Assembly: GCF_035013165.1 (NCBI RefSeq)
Contig: NZ_JAYGJQ010000001.1
Location: 744,001 to 808,000, forward strand
Direction of reading: 5' to 3'
Origin: Bacteriovorax sp. PP10
Lineage (GTDB): Bacteria > Bdellovibrionota > Bacteriovoracia > Bacteriovoracales > Bacteriovoracaceae
DNA: 64,000 nucleotides
Shown: positions 1 to 9,308 of the stretch, one piece after another
How positions within the stretch are numbered: the stretch's first letter is position 1
How the letters are laid out: each line of letters opens with the position of its first letter
Translations under genes and position numbers: made by a program
Notes under the pieces: model-generated
The model's input: the letters and a program-made list of their open reading frames with translations, nothing else
Databases searched by the model: none
What the model was told of the DNA's origin: nothing

Positions 1-858
1 GTTTTTAAGGCACCTTATCCATATATACCAATGACATCGACTGCTACTGATAGTCCGTTAGGTTTTAGTCTTCAGTTTTTTACTGATAATGCTTGTACAG
101 GAATTCCTGTGACGTATAACTTCAAAAACGGTGCTCTGTTAAATAATCTTCCGATGCCAAACGTGTTCACACCGTATTCAACTTACTACAGTTATTTTTT
201 CTTTAATCCAGGCGCACTTCACGATGTGAGAGTGCCAGATAGTTCAGCTGCGAATTTGAGTTTTGCGGGACAATACGTGAACAGCAGTTGGTACATTAAT
301 ACGACGACTTCAGCATTCAATATTACTTCACACCCGGTATCCGCAACAGAGATGTGCTTAACTGAAACTGGGACCTGTTCAAGTGGCGACTGGATTCCTG
401 TTGCTACAAATGGAGTTTTCAATTTTACAGCTGGTGATGGTGTTAAGACGGTTAAATTATTTCATAGAAATGTGAATGGGATTGTTTCTACAACCTACGC
501 TCAGTCTGCAATGAATGTTGTTTTGACGCCGTTAATGTTGTCGACCCCAATAGAAAACATTCAAGCTGGTTATATCAATCTGGGTTGGACACTTGCGTCA
601 GTCATTGGAAATGACTTAATTATGTCCTCTCGTTTAAAAATATGTGACACTTCAGCTTGTGGTGTTATTTATTTTGACCAGGTAGATGTACCTAATGTCC
701 TAGCAGGAACCGTCCAGATTCTTCCTTCAGCACTTATTTCAAGTATACCTGCTTTAAGTACTTGTTACGCGAAGCTTGAAGTAACGGATATCTTTGGAAT
801 ACCTGTTTATGTCACATGGCCCGCTTTATCTGTGACGTCAGGACTATTAAAACCATAA
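1..858 (+). CDS. Surface/extracellular protein, C-terminal part (5' end outside window)
   Basis: The reading frame is open from the first base and no stop precedes the first in-frame ATG at 31, so this is the C-terminal 285 or so residues of a longer protein. The visible part is rich in Ser, Thr, Asn and aromatic residues, poor in Lys, and has scattered Cys (TACTG-like, CLTETGTC, CDTSACG). This composition is typical of secreted beta-sandwich or Ig-like repeat proteins of Bdellovibrionota. No catalytic motif is visible. It ends 108 bases before the phosphonate genes and is probably not part of that unit. The exact function is unknown. Confidence 0.75.
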   Translation, partial: VFKAPYPYIPMTSTATDSPLGFSLQFFTDNACTGIPVTYNFKNGALLNNLPMPNVFTPYSTYYSYFFFNPGALHDVRVPDSSAANLSFAGQYVNSSWYINTTTSAFNITSHPVSATEMCLTETGTCSSGDWIPVATNGVFNFTAGDGVKTVKLFHRNVNGIVSTTYAQSAMNVVLTPLMLSTPIENIQAGYINLGWTLASVIGNDLIMSSRLKICDTSACGVIYFDQVDVPNVLAGTVQILPSALISSIPALSTCYAKLEVTDIFGIPVYVTWPALSVTSGLLKP

Positions 859-966
859 TTAGTGCCGCAATTAAGACTTAAATCAACATTCTAATTCTTG
901 TAATACGCCTATGAGAATGCTATTTTCAAGGCCTCAAAATTCACTCTATTTGCAAGAGAAACTATT

Positions 967-1914
967 ATGTTGAATGACAACTTTACCTACGCGTTTTCAA
1001 ACGAAGCTCAAAACGAAATTTACGATTTCATCAAAGAACTTCACCAATACGAACTGATTCAGGATGCCCGCACATTAGCTGCAGATGACTGTCCAACTTT
1101 TATCAAAGAAGTTGAAGAGATTAGAAACGAACTTGAAAATGGAAAACGAATTGTTATCGTCAGACCATTTGTCGATCTTCACAATAAATATACAATTCAA
1201 GAACAAAGAACGATCAGCTGGTTGCTTGGAAACGTTCTTGGTGATCCATTAGTTCAAAACGAAGCAGGCGATAAAGTTATTTGTGTATTCGATCGCGACC
1301 GCAACAACACAATGACTAAAGGTGCTCGTTATCACCAGACTCGTGAAGGTGGAACAATTCATACTGATAACGTTAACGTTCCATACCACTGGGAATACCT
1401 TGTTTTAAGCTGTATCAGTCCAGCAATGTCTGGTGGAGAAAATATTCTTGTTAATGCTTTAACGGTTTATAAAATTCTGAAAGAAAAGCATCCGGATGTT
1501 ATCGCAATTTTAGAAAAGAATTTCTACTGGGAACAACGTGGTGTAGCTGATGCTACTTACGAAGCTCCAATTATTACATACAATAAAAAAGGTGAGCCAA
1601 TGTTTCGTCACCTTCGTCCGTATATGGAGTCAGCTCATAGAAAAGTTGGAGTGCCTCTTACAGACGAACAAATGTACGCCATCGATACACTGGATTCAGT
1701 CATCGAGCACTCGGACAATCAATACCGCCATACATTTAAGGCCGGTGAAATTCTTTTAACTTATGATTCACAAGTTCTTCATGGAAGAACATGTTTCTCT
1801 GATGAAATGAATGCCGTTACAATTTTTGATTTTAAAAAAGAACACAATAAACCATTAAAGCGCACCATGGATCGTCTGTGGGCAATGAAGAGACAAAAAT
1901 TATGTCTAGTTTAA
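967..1914 (+). CDS. TauD/TfdA-like Fe(II)/2-oxoglutarate dioxygenase, candidate aminoethylphosphonate hydroxylase
   Basis: The 315-residue protein carries the facial triad of Fe(II)/2-oxoglutarate oxygenases: His132-x-Asp134 in GTIHTDN and a distal His272 in VLHGRT, followed by Arg274. Such enzymes couple oxidative decarboxylation of 2-oxoglutarate to substrate hydroxylation. It is the first gene of a run of five overlapping genes that ends with PEP mutase, so a phosphonate substrate is likely. By analogy with PhnY, which hydroxylates 2-aminoethylphosphonate at C1, it may make 1-hydroxy-2-aminoethylphosphonate, free or lipid-bound. The triad is seen in the sequence; the substrate is inferred. 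A purine-rich ribosome site (aagaga) precedes the ATG, and the stop overlaps the next gene by 13 bases. It could instead hydroxylate the lipid part. Confidence 0.85.
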   Translation: MLNDNFTYAFSNEAQNEIYDFIKELHQYELIQDARTLAADDCPTFIKEVEEIRNELENGKRIVIVRPFVDLHNKYTIQEQRTISWLLGNVLGDPLVQNEAGDKVICVFDRDRNNTMTKGARYHQTREGGTIHTDNVNVPYHWEYLVLSCISPAMSGGENILVNALTVYKILKEKHPDVIAILEKNFYWEQRGVADATYEAPIITYNKKGEPMFRHLRPYMESAHRKVGVPLTDEQMYAIDTLDSVIEHSDNQYRHTFKAGEILLTYDSQVLHGRTCFSDEMNAVTIFDFKKEHNKPLKRTMDRLWAMKRQKLCLV

Positions 1915-2651
1915 CAGCACTTATTTTAGCAGCGGGATACGGTTCACGTATTGCTGACGTTACATTAAATCCAAAGAGCATGCTTCCAATCAATGAAAAA
2001 TCATTGATGGACTGGCATTTTGATAGCCTGGCGCAAGTCGGGATTAAAGATGTCGTGGTGGTAACTGGATACAAAAGAGAAGTTCTTGAAGAGTATCTTG
2101 AAAAATTTAAAAGCAACTTCAATGTAGATTTCGCTGTGAACGACGACTACAAAGTTAAAGGGAATACTTATTCACTTTTCTTTGGACTAGAAAAAGTTGA
2201 AACAGATTTCTTATTGTTTGATGCTGACCTTATTTATGAAACAGAAATTCTTCGTGCATTCGTTGAAGATAGAAACCCTAACCAGATTCTGGTCGGAGAG
2301 AGTTCAATTGACGATATCGAATGTGCAAAGACGATGATTGATCAGGACGGATTCGTTCGTATGACAATTGATAAACGTGCAGTGACTGCAGAAGAGCGTG
2401 CTAAATATAAATTTGCTGGTGAAGCGATTGGTATTTTGAAGTTCTCTAAAGAATACCGTGATGACATGTTCAATGAGTGTAAGAAGTTTCTTGCTGATGA
2501 AAAAAACATCTCAAAAAACTGGGAACATGTCATGAATGAATTCCTTCATACACATGATATGGGAATTCACCAATCAGTTAGCAATAAATGGGTAGAGATC
2601 GATAATCGTGAAGATTACGAACGTGCTCAGAAACTTTTTAAGGATAACTAA
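1902..2651 (+). CDS. Nucleotidyltransferase, probable CTP:aminoethylphosphonate cytidylyltransferase (PntC-like)
   Basis: The 249-residue sugar-phosphate nucleotidyltransferase-type protein has an intact nucleotide-binding signature LAAGYGSR at residues 9-16, a following NPKSMLPI with the conserved Lys25, a metal-binding acidic patch FDADL (107-110), and a C-terminal WVEIDN segment. Small proteins of this kind (LicC, PntC) transfer CMP from CTP to phosphocholine or aminoethylphosphonate. Immediately downstream is a CDP-alcohol phosphatidyltransferase that would use such a CDP product. The ATG at 1902 is preferred over an in-frame GTG at 1878 because it has a GAAGAGA site upstream and starts at the family's usual N-terminus. 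The CTP and aminoethylphosphonate specificity is inferred from context. Confidence 0.85.
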   Translation: MSSLTALILAAGYGSRIADVTLNPKSMLPINEKSLMDWHFDSLAQVGIKDVVVVTGYKREVLEEYLEKFKSNFNVDFAVNDDYKVKGNTYSLFFGLEKVETDFLLFDADLIYETEILRAFVEDRNPNQILVGESSIDDIECAKTMIDQDGFVRMTIDKRAVTAEERAKYKFAGEAIGILKFSKEYRDDMFNECKKFLADEKNISKNWEHVMNEFLHTHDMGIHQSVSNKWVEIDNREDYERAQKLFKDN

Positions 2652-3520
2652 TGAGCTGGCTTTCAGAATATAGAAGTTCATTAAAGAACGTTCACGCTGA
2701 AGAATTTTTAGATGTCTATTTTTTTAGACCGATAGCTTTTGTTATCGTGAAGTCGTTTTATTCTCTTCCACTGACGCCAAATAATTATTCATTTATGTCT
2801 TTTGCTTCTGGAATGATTTCAGCAGCATTTTTCTACCAGGGATTATTTGCCTGGGGAGCTTTTTTCTTTTTCCTATTCGCTGTTCTTGACTGCTGTGATG
2901 GTATGCAAGCTCGCATGAAGAAAAACGGTTCAGAGTTCGGGCGCTTTGTTGATGGTTTAGTAGACTATGTTTCAAATGCTGCTTGTTACATCGCCCTTGG
3001 ATTTGGAGTTGTGAAAGCAATGCCAATGACGGGAAGTATTCCAACTGTGTATCTGGTTATTGCGGCCGGAGTAAGTAAGGCACTTCACTCAATTACATAT
3101 GATCACTACCTGATGGAGTATATTTCATACGACAAAGGTGACGGTGGATTTGTTCAAAGAGAGATCGAAGAAATTCGTGAAAAAATCAGAGTGACTAAGG
3201 CAGATCCAAATGGATCAAAACGTCGTTTGTTAATTCTTAAAATCTATCTTGGATTTACAAGTCTTCAGGCCGGAAACGAAGGACGCGAATTAAAGTATAA
3301 TTCAAAAGAATACACTAAAAGAAATTTCCGCTCGATTCAGATGTGGGGCCTTATTGGACCTGCATGGCATATTACATTTTTAATTCTGGCGTTTTTATTT
3401 AATCACCCAGAGTGGCTTTTTGGTTACGCAATTATTTTTGGAAATATCTGGATGCTTCTAATGTTAGTTGTTCAACAAAGAATCAACCGAGGACTAATTT
3501 CTTCTAGGTTGGTGGCATGA
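2651..3520 (+). CDS. CDP-alcohol phosphatidyltransferase, probable phosphonolipid head-group transferase
   Basis: This 289-residue integral membrane protein has several hydrophobic segments and the full family signature DxxDGxxARx8Gx3Dx3D (Asp80, Asp83, Asp101, Asp105; reads DCCDGMQAR then GRFVDGLVD). These enzymes transfer a phospho-alcohol from a CDP-alcohol to a lipid or alcohol acceptor, or the reverse arrangement. Placed between a cytidylyltransferase-like gene and PEP mutase, it most likely moves aminoethylphosphonate from CMP-AEP to diacylglycerol or ceramide in the inner membrane. Its start overlaps the previous stop (TAATG). The acceptor lipid cannot be told from the sequence. Confidence 0.87.
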   Translation: MSWLSEYRSSLKNVHAEEFLDVYFFRPIAFVIVKSFYSLPLTPNNYSFMSFASGMISAAFFYQGLFAWGAFFFFLFAVLDCCDGMQARMKKNGSEFGRFVDGLVDYVSNAACYIALGFGVVKAMPMTGSIPTVYLVIAAGVSKALHSITYDHYLMEYISYDKGDGGFVQREIEEIREKIRVTKADPNGSKRRLLILKIYLGFTSLQAGNEGRELKYNSKEYTKRNFRSIQMWGLIGPAWHITFLILAFLFNHPEWLFGYAIIFGNIWMLLMLVVQQRINRGLISSRLVA

Positions 3521-4152
3521 TCGCATTACCCCTAGGATTTTTAATTGGCTTCCTGATGTGCATTCCGGTTGGGCCAATTAATGTGTGGGTAGTGAACACG
3601 CTAATTAAACATAACTTCCGCTCAGCTTTTTCGATCGCTGTTGGTGGATCGATTATGGATTTTGTTTATTTCATGGTGATCCTGACGGGATTATCATTTT
3701 TCACTTTTTCTCATCAGACATCTTTAGTTTTAAAAATAGTCGGTGTGCTCTTCTTATTCCTTTTTGGTTTAAAAGAAATCATAGCTAAAGAAAAAGGAAT
3801 GGAGATCTCGGAAGAGGAAAATAAGAAGAAGCCGCATGCTGCGAGTTTCTTTTTACTTGGTGTTTTAATTTACACTTCAAACCCGACATTAATTGCAACG
3901 ATGTCTGGTTTAGCAGCGGTTATTAAGTCATGGCATGCTTTTGACTTTAATTTCCTGAACTATTTCTTGCTTTCTTTAGGCGTAGGAGTAGGGTCTGCAA
4001 GCTGGTTTTATTTTCTGTTGAAGATGGTTCAACGTTACCAAAACCGTATACCGAAAAAGTTTTTTTATCATTTCGGCCGGGCATCCGGTGTCTTGATTGT
4101 TCTCTTTAGTTTAATTATGGCCTTTAATGTTTATAAGGAAGTCTACCTATGA
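3517..4152 (+). CDS. LysE-family membrane transporter
   Basis: The 211-residue protein has about six membrane segments and the N-terminal LysE-type motif PVGPIN (residues 17-22). Members export amino acids or other small zwitterions, and some relatives act on lipids. It overlaps both neighbours by ATGA, so it is translated with the phosphonate genes. A role in moving aminoethylphosphonate, or the finished lipid, across the inner membrane is possible but rests only on position. A basic, charged cytoplasmic loop ([15 protein letters not shown]) lies mid-protein. Confidence 0.8.
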   Translation: MIALPLGFLIGFLMCIPVGPINVWVVNTLIKHNFRSAFSIAVGGSIMDFVYFMVILTGLSFFTFSHQTSLVLKIVGVLFLFLFGLKEIIAKEKGMEISEEENKKKPHAASFFLLGVLIYTSNPTLIATMSGLAAVIKSWHAFDFNFLNYFLLSLGVGVGSASWFYFLLKMVQRYQNRIPKKFFYHFGRASGVLIVLFSLIMAFNVYKEVYL

Positions 4153-5786
4153 AAAACCTAACTACGAAAAAGTCTACGCAACTGCGAGCTATGCTTCAGT
4201 CAAATGAACTTGAATTCTTAATGGAAGCTCACAATGGTATCTCAGCAAAAATTGCTGAAGAAGCTGGATTCAAAGGAATTTGGGGATCAGGATTATCAAT
4301 CTCTGCTTCTCTTGGTGTAAGAGATAATAACGAAGCTTCTTGGACTCAGGTTCTGGACGTTGTTGAATATATGAGTGACGCTACAAGAATTCCTATTCTT
4401 CTGGACGGTGACACTGGATACGGAAACTTTAACAACATGAGAAGATTAGTTATGAAACTTGAGCAACGTGGAGTTGCCGGGGTTTGTATCGAAGATAAAA
4501 TTTTCCCAAAAACAAATTCATTTCTACGTACAGAAGCTCAACCGCTTGCTGACATTGAAGAATTTTGTGGAAAAATCAAAGCTGGTCAAGACACTAAGTT
4601 AGACGATGACTTCAACATCATCGCTCGCGTAGAAGCTCTAATCGCTGGATGGGGATTACAAGAAGCAGTTAAGAGAGCAGACGCTTACAGAAAAGCGGGA
4701 GCTAACGCTATTCTTATGCACTCAAAGATTTCAAAGCCAGATGAAATTCTAGCTTTCATGAAAGAATGGGGAGAGAGATCAAAAGAATGTCCGGTTGTTA
4801 TCGTTCCAACTAAATACTACGCAACTCCAACAAATGTTTTCAGAGAAGCAGGTGTATCGACTGTAATCTGGGCCAACCACCAAATGAGAATGGCCGTAAC
4901 AGCTATGCAAAATGTAACTAAGACAATCTTTGAAGAACAATCTTTAATGAACGTTGAAGATAAAATCGTTTCAGTTGCAGAATTATTCCGCCTTCAAAAT
5001 GATAAAGAACTTGAAGCAGCTGAAAAATTATACCTAACAGTAGCAGACGCTGACGCTCCAAGAGTTATTCTTCTAGCAGCATCTCGTGGTGCTGAATTAA
5101 AAGAATTAACAGAAGACCGTCCCAAAGTACTTATCGATATCAACGGGAAGCCGTTAATTGAGCAATCAATCAACAACTTCTACGCTCACGATATTAAAGA
5201 TATCTCGATCGTTACTGGATATAAAAAAGAAGCATTTAAATTCCCGAACATCAAGTACGTGAACAATGAAAACTTTGAAACAACAAGTGAACTTTCGTCA
5301 TTATTCCTTGCTAGTAAACAGATCGCTGATAACGCAATCATCTCTTACGGTGACATTCTTTACAGAAAATACATCCTTTCTCGTCTATTAGAAGAAAAAG
5401 GGGATATTACAATTGTTGTCGATGCAACAATCAACAACCGTACAGCTGATTACAAAGGTGACTTCGTTCTTTGTTCTAGAAACCACAGCACAAGCTTCAA
5501 TGAAGCTCCTGCTGAATTGAAAGGAATTAAATTCGGAACTGCTACTGAAAATAAAGAAGCAAGCGGTGAGTGGATTGGTCTTGTTAAGACAAATAAAGTT
5601 GGATCTGAAGTTTTATCAAAAGCTCTTGCTGAGCTTTCAACAACTCCAGACTTCAATAAGCTGAAGCTTCCAGATTTAATGAACCACCTTCTATCTAAGA
5701 AAGTAAAAATCAATGTTATGTACATTGATGGACACTGGATGGACGTGGATAGCTACTCTGACGTTTCAAAAGGTCAGAAATTTTAG
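4149..5786 (+). CDS. pepM: Phosphoenolpyruvate mutase fused to a nucleotidyltransferase domain
   Basis: Residues 20-300 form a PEP mutase of the isocitrate lyase superfamily. The diagnostic loop [10 protein letters not shown] (115-124) and the metal-site segment [10 protein letters not shown] (85-94) are present. This enzyme makes the C-P bond by converting PEP to phosphonopyruvate, the entry step of nearly all phosphonate synthesis. Residues 305-545 form a nucleotidyltransferase-like domain. Its signature is altered: LAASRGAEL (309-317) replaces the usual LAAGxGxRL, with Gly to Ser and Arg to Glu, while DRPKVLIDI and the acidic YGD are kept. The domain may be inactive or have a different specificity; an intact stand-alone copy lies at 1902-2651. 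It overlaps the LysE gene by four bases. Confidence 0.95.
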   Translation: MKNLTTKKSTQLRAMLQSNELEFLMEAHNGISAKIAEEAGFKGIWGSGLSISASLGVRDNNEASWTQVLDVVEYMSDATRIPILLDGDTGYGNFNNMRRLVMKLEQRGVAGVCIEDKIFPKTNSFLRTEAQPLADIEEFCGKIKAGQDTKLDDDFNIIARVEALIAGWGLQEAVKRADAYRKAGANAILMHSKISKPDEILAFMKEWGERSKECPVVIVPTKYYATPTNVFREAGVSTVIWANHQMRMAVTAMQNVTKTIFEEQSLMNVEDKIVSVAELFRLQNDKELEAAEKLYLTVADADAPRVILLAASRGAELKELTEDRPKVLIDINGKPLIEQSINNFYAHDIKDISIVTGYKKEAFKFPNIKYVNNENFETTSELSSLFLASKQIADNAIISYGDILYRKYILSRLLEEKGDITIVVDATINNRTADYKGDFVLCSRNHSTSFNEAPAELKGIKFGTATENKEASGEWIGLVKTNKVGSEVLSKALAELSTTPDFNKLKLPDLMNHLLSKKVKINVMYIDGHWMDVDSYSDVSKGQKF

Positions 5787-5796
5787 TTTTTACGCT

Positions 5797-5826
5797 GAAG
5801 CCTTCTTATGAAGGCTTCTTCTTTTT
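5797..5826 (+). terminator. Intrinsic terminator or attenuator between pepM and ppd
   Basis: A perfect 9-bp stem (GAAGCCTTC / GAAGGCTTC) with a TTAT loop is followed by TTCTTTTT. It sits in the 67-base gap between pepM and ppd. It may end part of the transcripts, or ppd may have its own promoter in the AT-rich stretch just before its AGAGAG ribosome site. Confidence 0.7.
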
Positions 5827-5853
5827 GATTTAATAATTTATAGAGAGAATAAT

Positions 5854-7014
5854 ATGATTACAGCAGACAAATTTCTAACACCAGCAAGAGAACTAGGATT
5901 TAACTTCTTCACAGGAACACCTTGTTCTTACTTAAAACCATTTATCAATTACGTTATTGATACAGACGGATTTGATTTCGTAGACTCTGTTAACGAAGGT
6001 GACGCCATCGCAATCGCTGCGGGAGCAACTATCGGTGGAAAACGTGCAGTCGTTATGTTCCAAAACTCAGGTTTAGGAAATGCTGTAAACCCAATTACAT
6101 CTCTTACATATACATTCAACATTCCAGTAATGATCATCACAACTCTTCGCGGAGAAGTTGGTGGACCTGCTGATGAACCTCAACATGAGTTAATGGGACA
6201 AATCACAACTCAGATGCTTGAGACGATGAGACTTAAATGGGCCTTCTTCCCTCAAACGGAAGAAGAAGTTGGACCTGCACTAAAAGCAGCAGATGAATAT
6301 ATGAAAGCTCACAATCAACCATTCGTGTTTGTTATGAGAAAAGATGATATCGCTGAATACAAACTTCAAACTAAACCAGCTCCATCTAAAAAAGATTTTT
6401 CAATTTCTCGCACAGATCATTTCGAACTTGATTACAAGTCACGTACAACAAGAACTCCAGTTCTTGAAGTGATTCAAAAATCAGTTGGAATGGACGCTGC
6501 TGTGATTGCAACGACTGGTAAAACAGGACGTGAATTTTACGAAGTAGGGGATCAAGCGAACCAGCTTTATATGGTTGGATCAATGGGATGTGCTCTTGCT
6601 TTCGGTTTCGGCCTGGCAATGGTTAAACCTAACCTTAAAGTTATCGTTATCGATGGTGACGGTGCCCTTCTAATGAGAACGGGATCAATGGCAACTGTTG
6701 GTGCTTATAAACCAAAGAACTTAGTTCATATCTTAATTGATAACGAAGCTCACGATTCAACTGGTGGACAGGGAACTGTGACAGGTGGAGTTTCTTTCGG
6801 AACTGTTGCTGCTGGATTCGGTTACCCGACTATCTACTCAACTGATAGCTTAGAAAAGTTCACAGGAATGATGAATGAAATTAAAAATAATAACTCAGCA
6901 ACTTTCGTGCATTTAAAAACTCAAAAGGGATCGCCAGAGAAATTAGGAAGACCTAAGGTTACTCCGGCGCAAGTTTCAGTTAGGTTTACTGAATTTGTTC
7001 AATCCAAAGCTTAA
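5854..7014 (+). CDS. ppd: Phosphonopyruvate decarboxylase (thiamine diphosphate enzyme)
   Basis: The 386-residue protein has the thiamine-diphosphate enzyme layout: a catalytic Glu48 in SVNEGDA, FQNSGLGNAVNP (69-80), and the cofactor motif GDG (268-270) followed by Asn297 in DNEAH. Family members decarboxylate phosphonopyruvate to phosphonoacetaldehyde, which pulls the unfavourable PEP mutase reaction forward. It directly follows pepM in the same direction, 67 bases downstream and across a terminator-like hairpin. The 3' end overlaps the convergent next gene by 29 bases. Sulfopyruvate decarboxylase is a related alternative, but the pepM neighbour makes the phosphonate role strongly preferred. 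Confidence 0.95.
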   Translation: MITADKFLTPARELGFNFFTGTPCSYLKPFINYVIDTDGFDFVDSVNEGDAIAIAAGATIGGKRAVVMFQNSGLGNAVNPITSLTYTFNIPVMIITTLRGEVGGPADEPQHELMGQITTQMLETMRLKWAFFPQTEEEVGPALKAADEYMKAHNQPFVFVMRKDDIAEYKLQTKPAPSKKDFSISRTDHFELDYKSRTTRTPVLEVIQKSVGMDAAVIATTGKTGREFYEVGDQANQLYMVGSMGCALAFGFGLAMVKPNLKVIVIDGDGALLMRTGSMATVGAYKPKNLVHILIDNEAHDSTGGQGTVTGGVSFGTVAAGFGYPTIYSTDSLEKFTGMMNEIKNNNSATFVHLKTQKGSPEKLGRPKVTPAQVSVRFTEFVQSKA

Positions 7015-8773
7015 GTAAATTGACCGCCTCTGCCTTCTCCGCATCGCTTGCAAAGCCTTGCGGAGGCATTGTCGGATAACCTTGAACGCCACTGACCATT
7101 GAGAAGAGTTCTTTCGCCTTATTCGCCTTCAAAATCTTTTCTTCATTACCAACGTCATCATATCTTAAAAGTTGAATCCCCGGGGCATTTGCGCCGCCGT
7201 GGCAGATGTAGCAAGTTGTATCGATCACTTTCGCCTGGAACTTTGTAAATGGGCCGGCATTACCGGAAGCGATCTTACTTAGAAGTGTTAATCTTCTGTT
7301 TTCTTCTTCGCTAACTTCAAGAGCATCGATAACAGGTTTACCTGTTTCAATTTCTTCAACTGGTTTTCCATCACCAAGACTTGGATCGTAGGCCAGCCTT
7401 AAAACTTTTTTGTTCATATCTTCGATGATGATCACAGAGCCATCTGGCATTTCAGTTAATCCAACCGGACTTCCGTACTTTTGTTCGCCTCTTGTATCCC
7501 ATCCGTAAACGACACTTTGTGGAGTTCCTGTTGGGAGTCCATTAGAATCGCGCTTGAAAGTAACAATCCTATGCCCTTTTGCTTCGAAACCATGAAGACT
7601 AGCGAGCAAGCGACCCTTATACCATTCCGGGAAAGTTGATCCCTGATAAATCATAAATGAGAGTGGAGCAGAGTGAGCTGGCAAAAACATATGTGGTTTT
7701 TTGAAGCTATCACATTTTACTTTTTCCCATTCAGGACTGTTTTCATTGTTGTCGTAGCAGTATGGCCAGCCATAGTGTTTATCTTTTTCCACAATATTGA
7801 TTTCATCATGAGGGACATCGCTTCCGTTTAAGCGTGAAGCATTTTTTTCAATAGCATCGCGGCTGTTTTCACCTTGAAGCAGGATTTTTCTTTTAGCATC
7901 CCATGAAAGTGCGACTGAATTTCTTAAACCTTTTGCATAGATCTCAAATGATTTTGAAACTACACCTTGAGCATTCATTTTATAACGACGAATTTGTCCC
8001 TGACCAATATCCTGGTCTTCGGCCTCATCACACGTTTTTTTTCTTCCACCAAAAATTCCACCAAGACCATTTTTATGACAAACATTAGTCGCAGCACCAA
8101 CGTTGATAAAAATTGAACCTGATTCATCGAAAGCAAAAGACTTTAGAGGGTGTAGTCCTTCGGCCGGAAGATTTTGTACCAAGACTTCAATCGTTGATAT
8201 TGGATTTTCTGCCAGAGGGTTAAATCTTAGAAGTGAGGTTGCTGCTCCAACATAATAAAGTCCGTCAATGTGACGAGTGATCTGATGAGGGCGATTAATG
8301 ATTTCACGCCTTGGATCTTTAGGATCTGAAAATGACTTGGAATTGATAATATCTTTTAAAGTTGATTCACCATTTTTTTCAAATGTAATTGCTACGATTT
8401 TTCCGTCGTATGGCTCCCATGAACCCATATCAGCAACAGCAATCTGATTATCGTTTATAACGGCTGCAGTTCTTGGCTTTTTTAGTCCAGTACCATCGTA
8501 AACTTGTCCAAGGCAGAATCCTGGTGCCGTCTTTACGTCGACCATTGAAAACCCATCGCAATCACCAATCATTTTATAGACACTGCCAAGACTAGATGGT
8601 GCGCGCGTGAAAAAGTTAACGTACCTAACGTAATCTTCCTGATCCATCCATTTCGTATCCTGGAATTTTACTGGAAATGCACTGGCCGTGACTGCCTGTG
8701 GAGGAGTCGCTAGGTGCGAGCAAGAAGTAGTTATTAGGGTTGTTGATAGAAGTACTAGAATAAGATTTTTCAT
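6986..8773 (-). CDS. Glucose/sorbosone dehydrogenase-like beta-propeller lipoprotein with C-terminal cytochrome c site
   Basis: The 595-residue protein starts with a lipoprotein signal (TTLITTSC, lipid-modified Cys18). The middle resembles PQQ-dependent sugar dehydrogenases of the GSDH type, with segments such as DEINIVEKDKHYGWPYCY and LPAHSAPLSFMIYQGS. At the C-terminus is a haem c motif CYICH (521-525), with a likely axial Met569 in YPTMPP. It is therefore a predicted periplasmic, membrane-anchored quinoprotein that oxidises a sugar or alcohol and passes electrons to its own haem. PQQ binding and substrate are not proven by the sequence. The 3' end overlaps ppd by 29 bases in the opposite direction. 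Confidence 0.85.
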   Translation of the reverse strand: MKNLILVLLSTTLITTSCSHLATPPQAVTASAFPVKFQDTKWMDQEDYVRYVNFFTRAPSSLGSVYKMIGDCDGFSMVDVKTAPGFCLGQVYDGTGLKKPRTAAVINDNQIAVADMGSWEPYDGKIVAITFEKNGESTLKDIINSKSFSDPKDPRREIINRPHQITRHIDGLYYVGAATSLLRFNPLAENPISTIEVLVQNLPAEGLHPLKSFAFDESGSIFINVGAATNVCHKNGLGGIFGGRKKTCDEAEDQDIGQGQIRRYKMNAQGVVSKSFEIYAKGLRNSVALSWDAKRKILLQGENSRDAIEKNASRLNGSDVPHDEINIVEKDKHYGWPYCYDNNENSPEWEKVKCDSFKKPHMFLPAHSAPLSFMIYQGSTFPEWYKGRLLASLHGFEAKGHRIVTFKRDSNGLPTGTPQSVVYGWDTRGEQKYGSPVGLTEMPDGSVIIIEDMNKKVLRLAYDPSLGDGKPVEEIETGKPVIDALEVSEEENRRLTLLSKIASGNAGPFTKFQAKVIDTTCYICHGGANAPGIQLLRYDDVGNEEKILKANKAKELFSMVSGVQGYPTMPPQGFASDAEKAEAVNLLKLWIEQIQ

Positions 8774-8798
8774 CTAATAAGGATAACATGAGAGAGGA

Positions 8799-8832
8799 AG
8801 AGGTGACTTTCCTAGGAAATATTCACCTCTTC
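8799..8832 (-). terminator. Possible hairpin terminator of the 8850-9218 gene
   Basis: Inverted repeat AAGAGGTGA / TCACCTCTT with a 16-base loop that itself contains the palindrome CCTAGG. It lies just past the stop of the leftward 122-residue gene. There is no good T-run, so termination is uncertain. Confidence 0.4.
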
Positions 8833-8849
8833 TATAAAGACTTGTTCAA

Positions 8850-9218
8850 TTACTTTGTAGCAGGAGTCACGTTACAGCATCCTTCAAGAACCATTGGAAG
8901 TGCTTTAATATCTAAAACTGCTGAGTGTGAGTAAGTTTGATCACTCATTCCATCAGAACACTGGTCATTTAGAACAATCGTCGCAGTTGCTTTTCTAGCT
9001 TTTGCTACAACACCGAAATCATCCGCTCTTGCTGCCATAAACTTTTGAGATAGAATTTTTTCAGTTTTATTAACTTCTACTTCTCCGTAATAATCGTAAG
9101 AAAGTTTGTCGCCTTTAATACTCATTCCCCAGAAAGGTTCAGTTCCCGAGCATGTATAGTCAACGGCCATTGCTGATACAGAAAAAGACATAGCTAGTAA
9201 GAGGATTAAATTTTTCAT
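8850..9218 (-). CDS. Small exported protein of the GTEPFW / CSDGMSD family (COG3650-like)
   Basis: The 122-residue protein has a clear signal peptide ending SAMA. The mature part has GTEPFWGMSI near the start, then CSDGMSDQTYSH, and a C-terminal GCC. I recognise this pattern from small bacterial envelope proteins of unknown function, often found as one domain of lipoproteins. Three or four Cys in the periplasm suggest a disulfide. It is probably monocistronic. No enzymatic role can be assigned. Confidence 0.8.
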   Translation of the reverse strand: MKNLILLLAMSFSVSAMAVDYTCSGTEPFWGMSIKGDKLSYDYYGEVEVNKTEKILSQKFMAARADDFGVVAKARKATATIVLNDQCSDGMSDQTYSHSAVLDIKALPMVLEGCCNVTPATK

Positions 9219-9308
9219 GAAGACTCCATTTTAAAAATTGATAACCGGATTTAGCTTTTTAAATGAAGTTAATCTAGGCTTGATGTAAAATTTCAGGCCT
9301 AATTTATC

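Noticed and set aside
858-966. Sigma-70 promoter for the phosphonate block
   Set aside because: TTCTTG and TGCTAT are 17 bases apart, but the -10 match is only three of six, too weak to claim.
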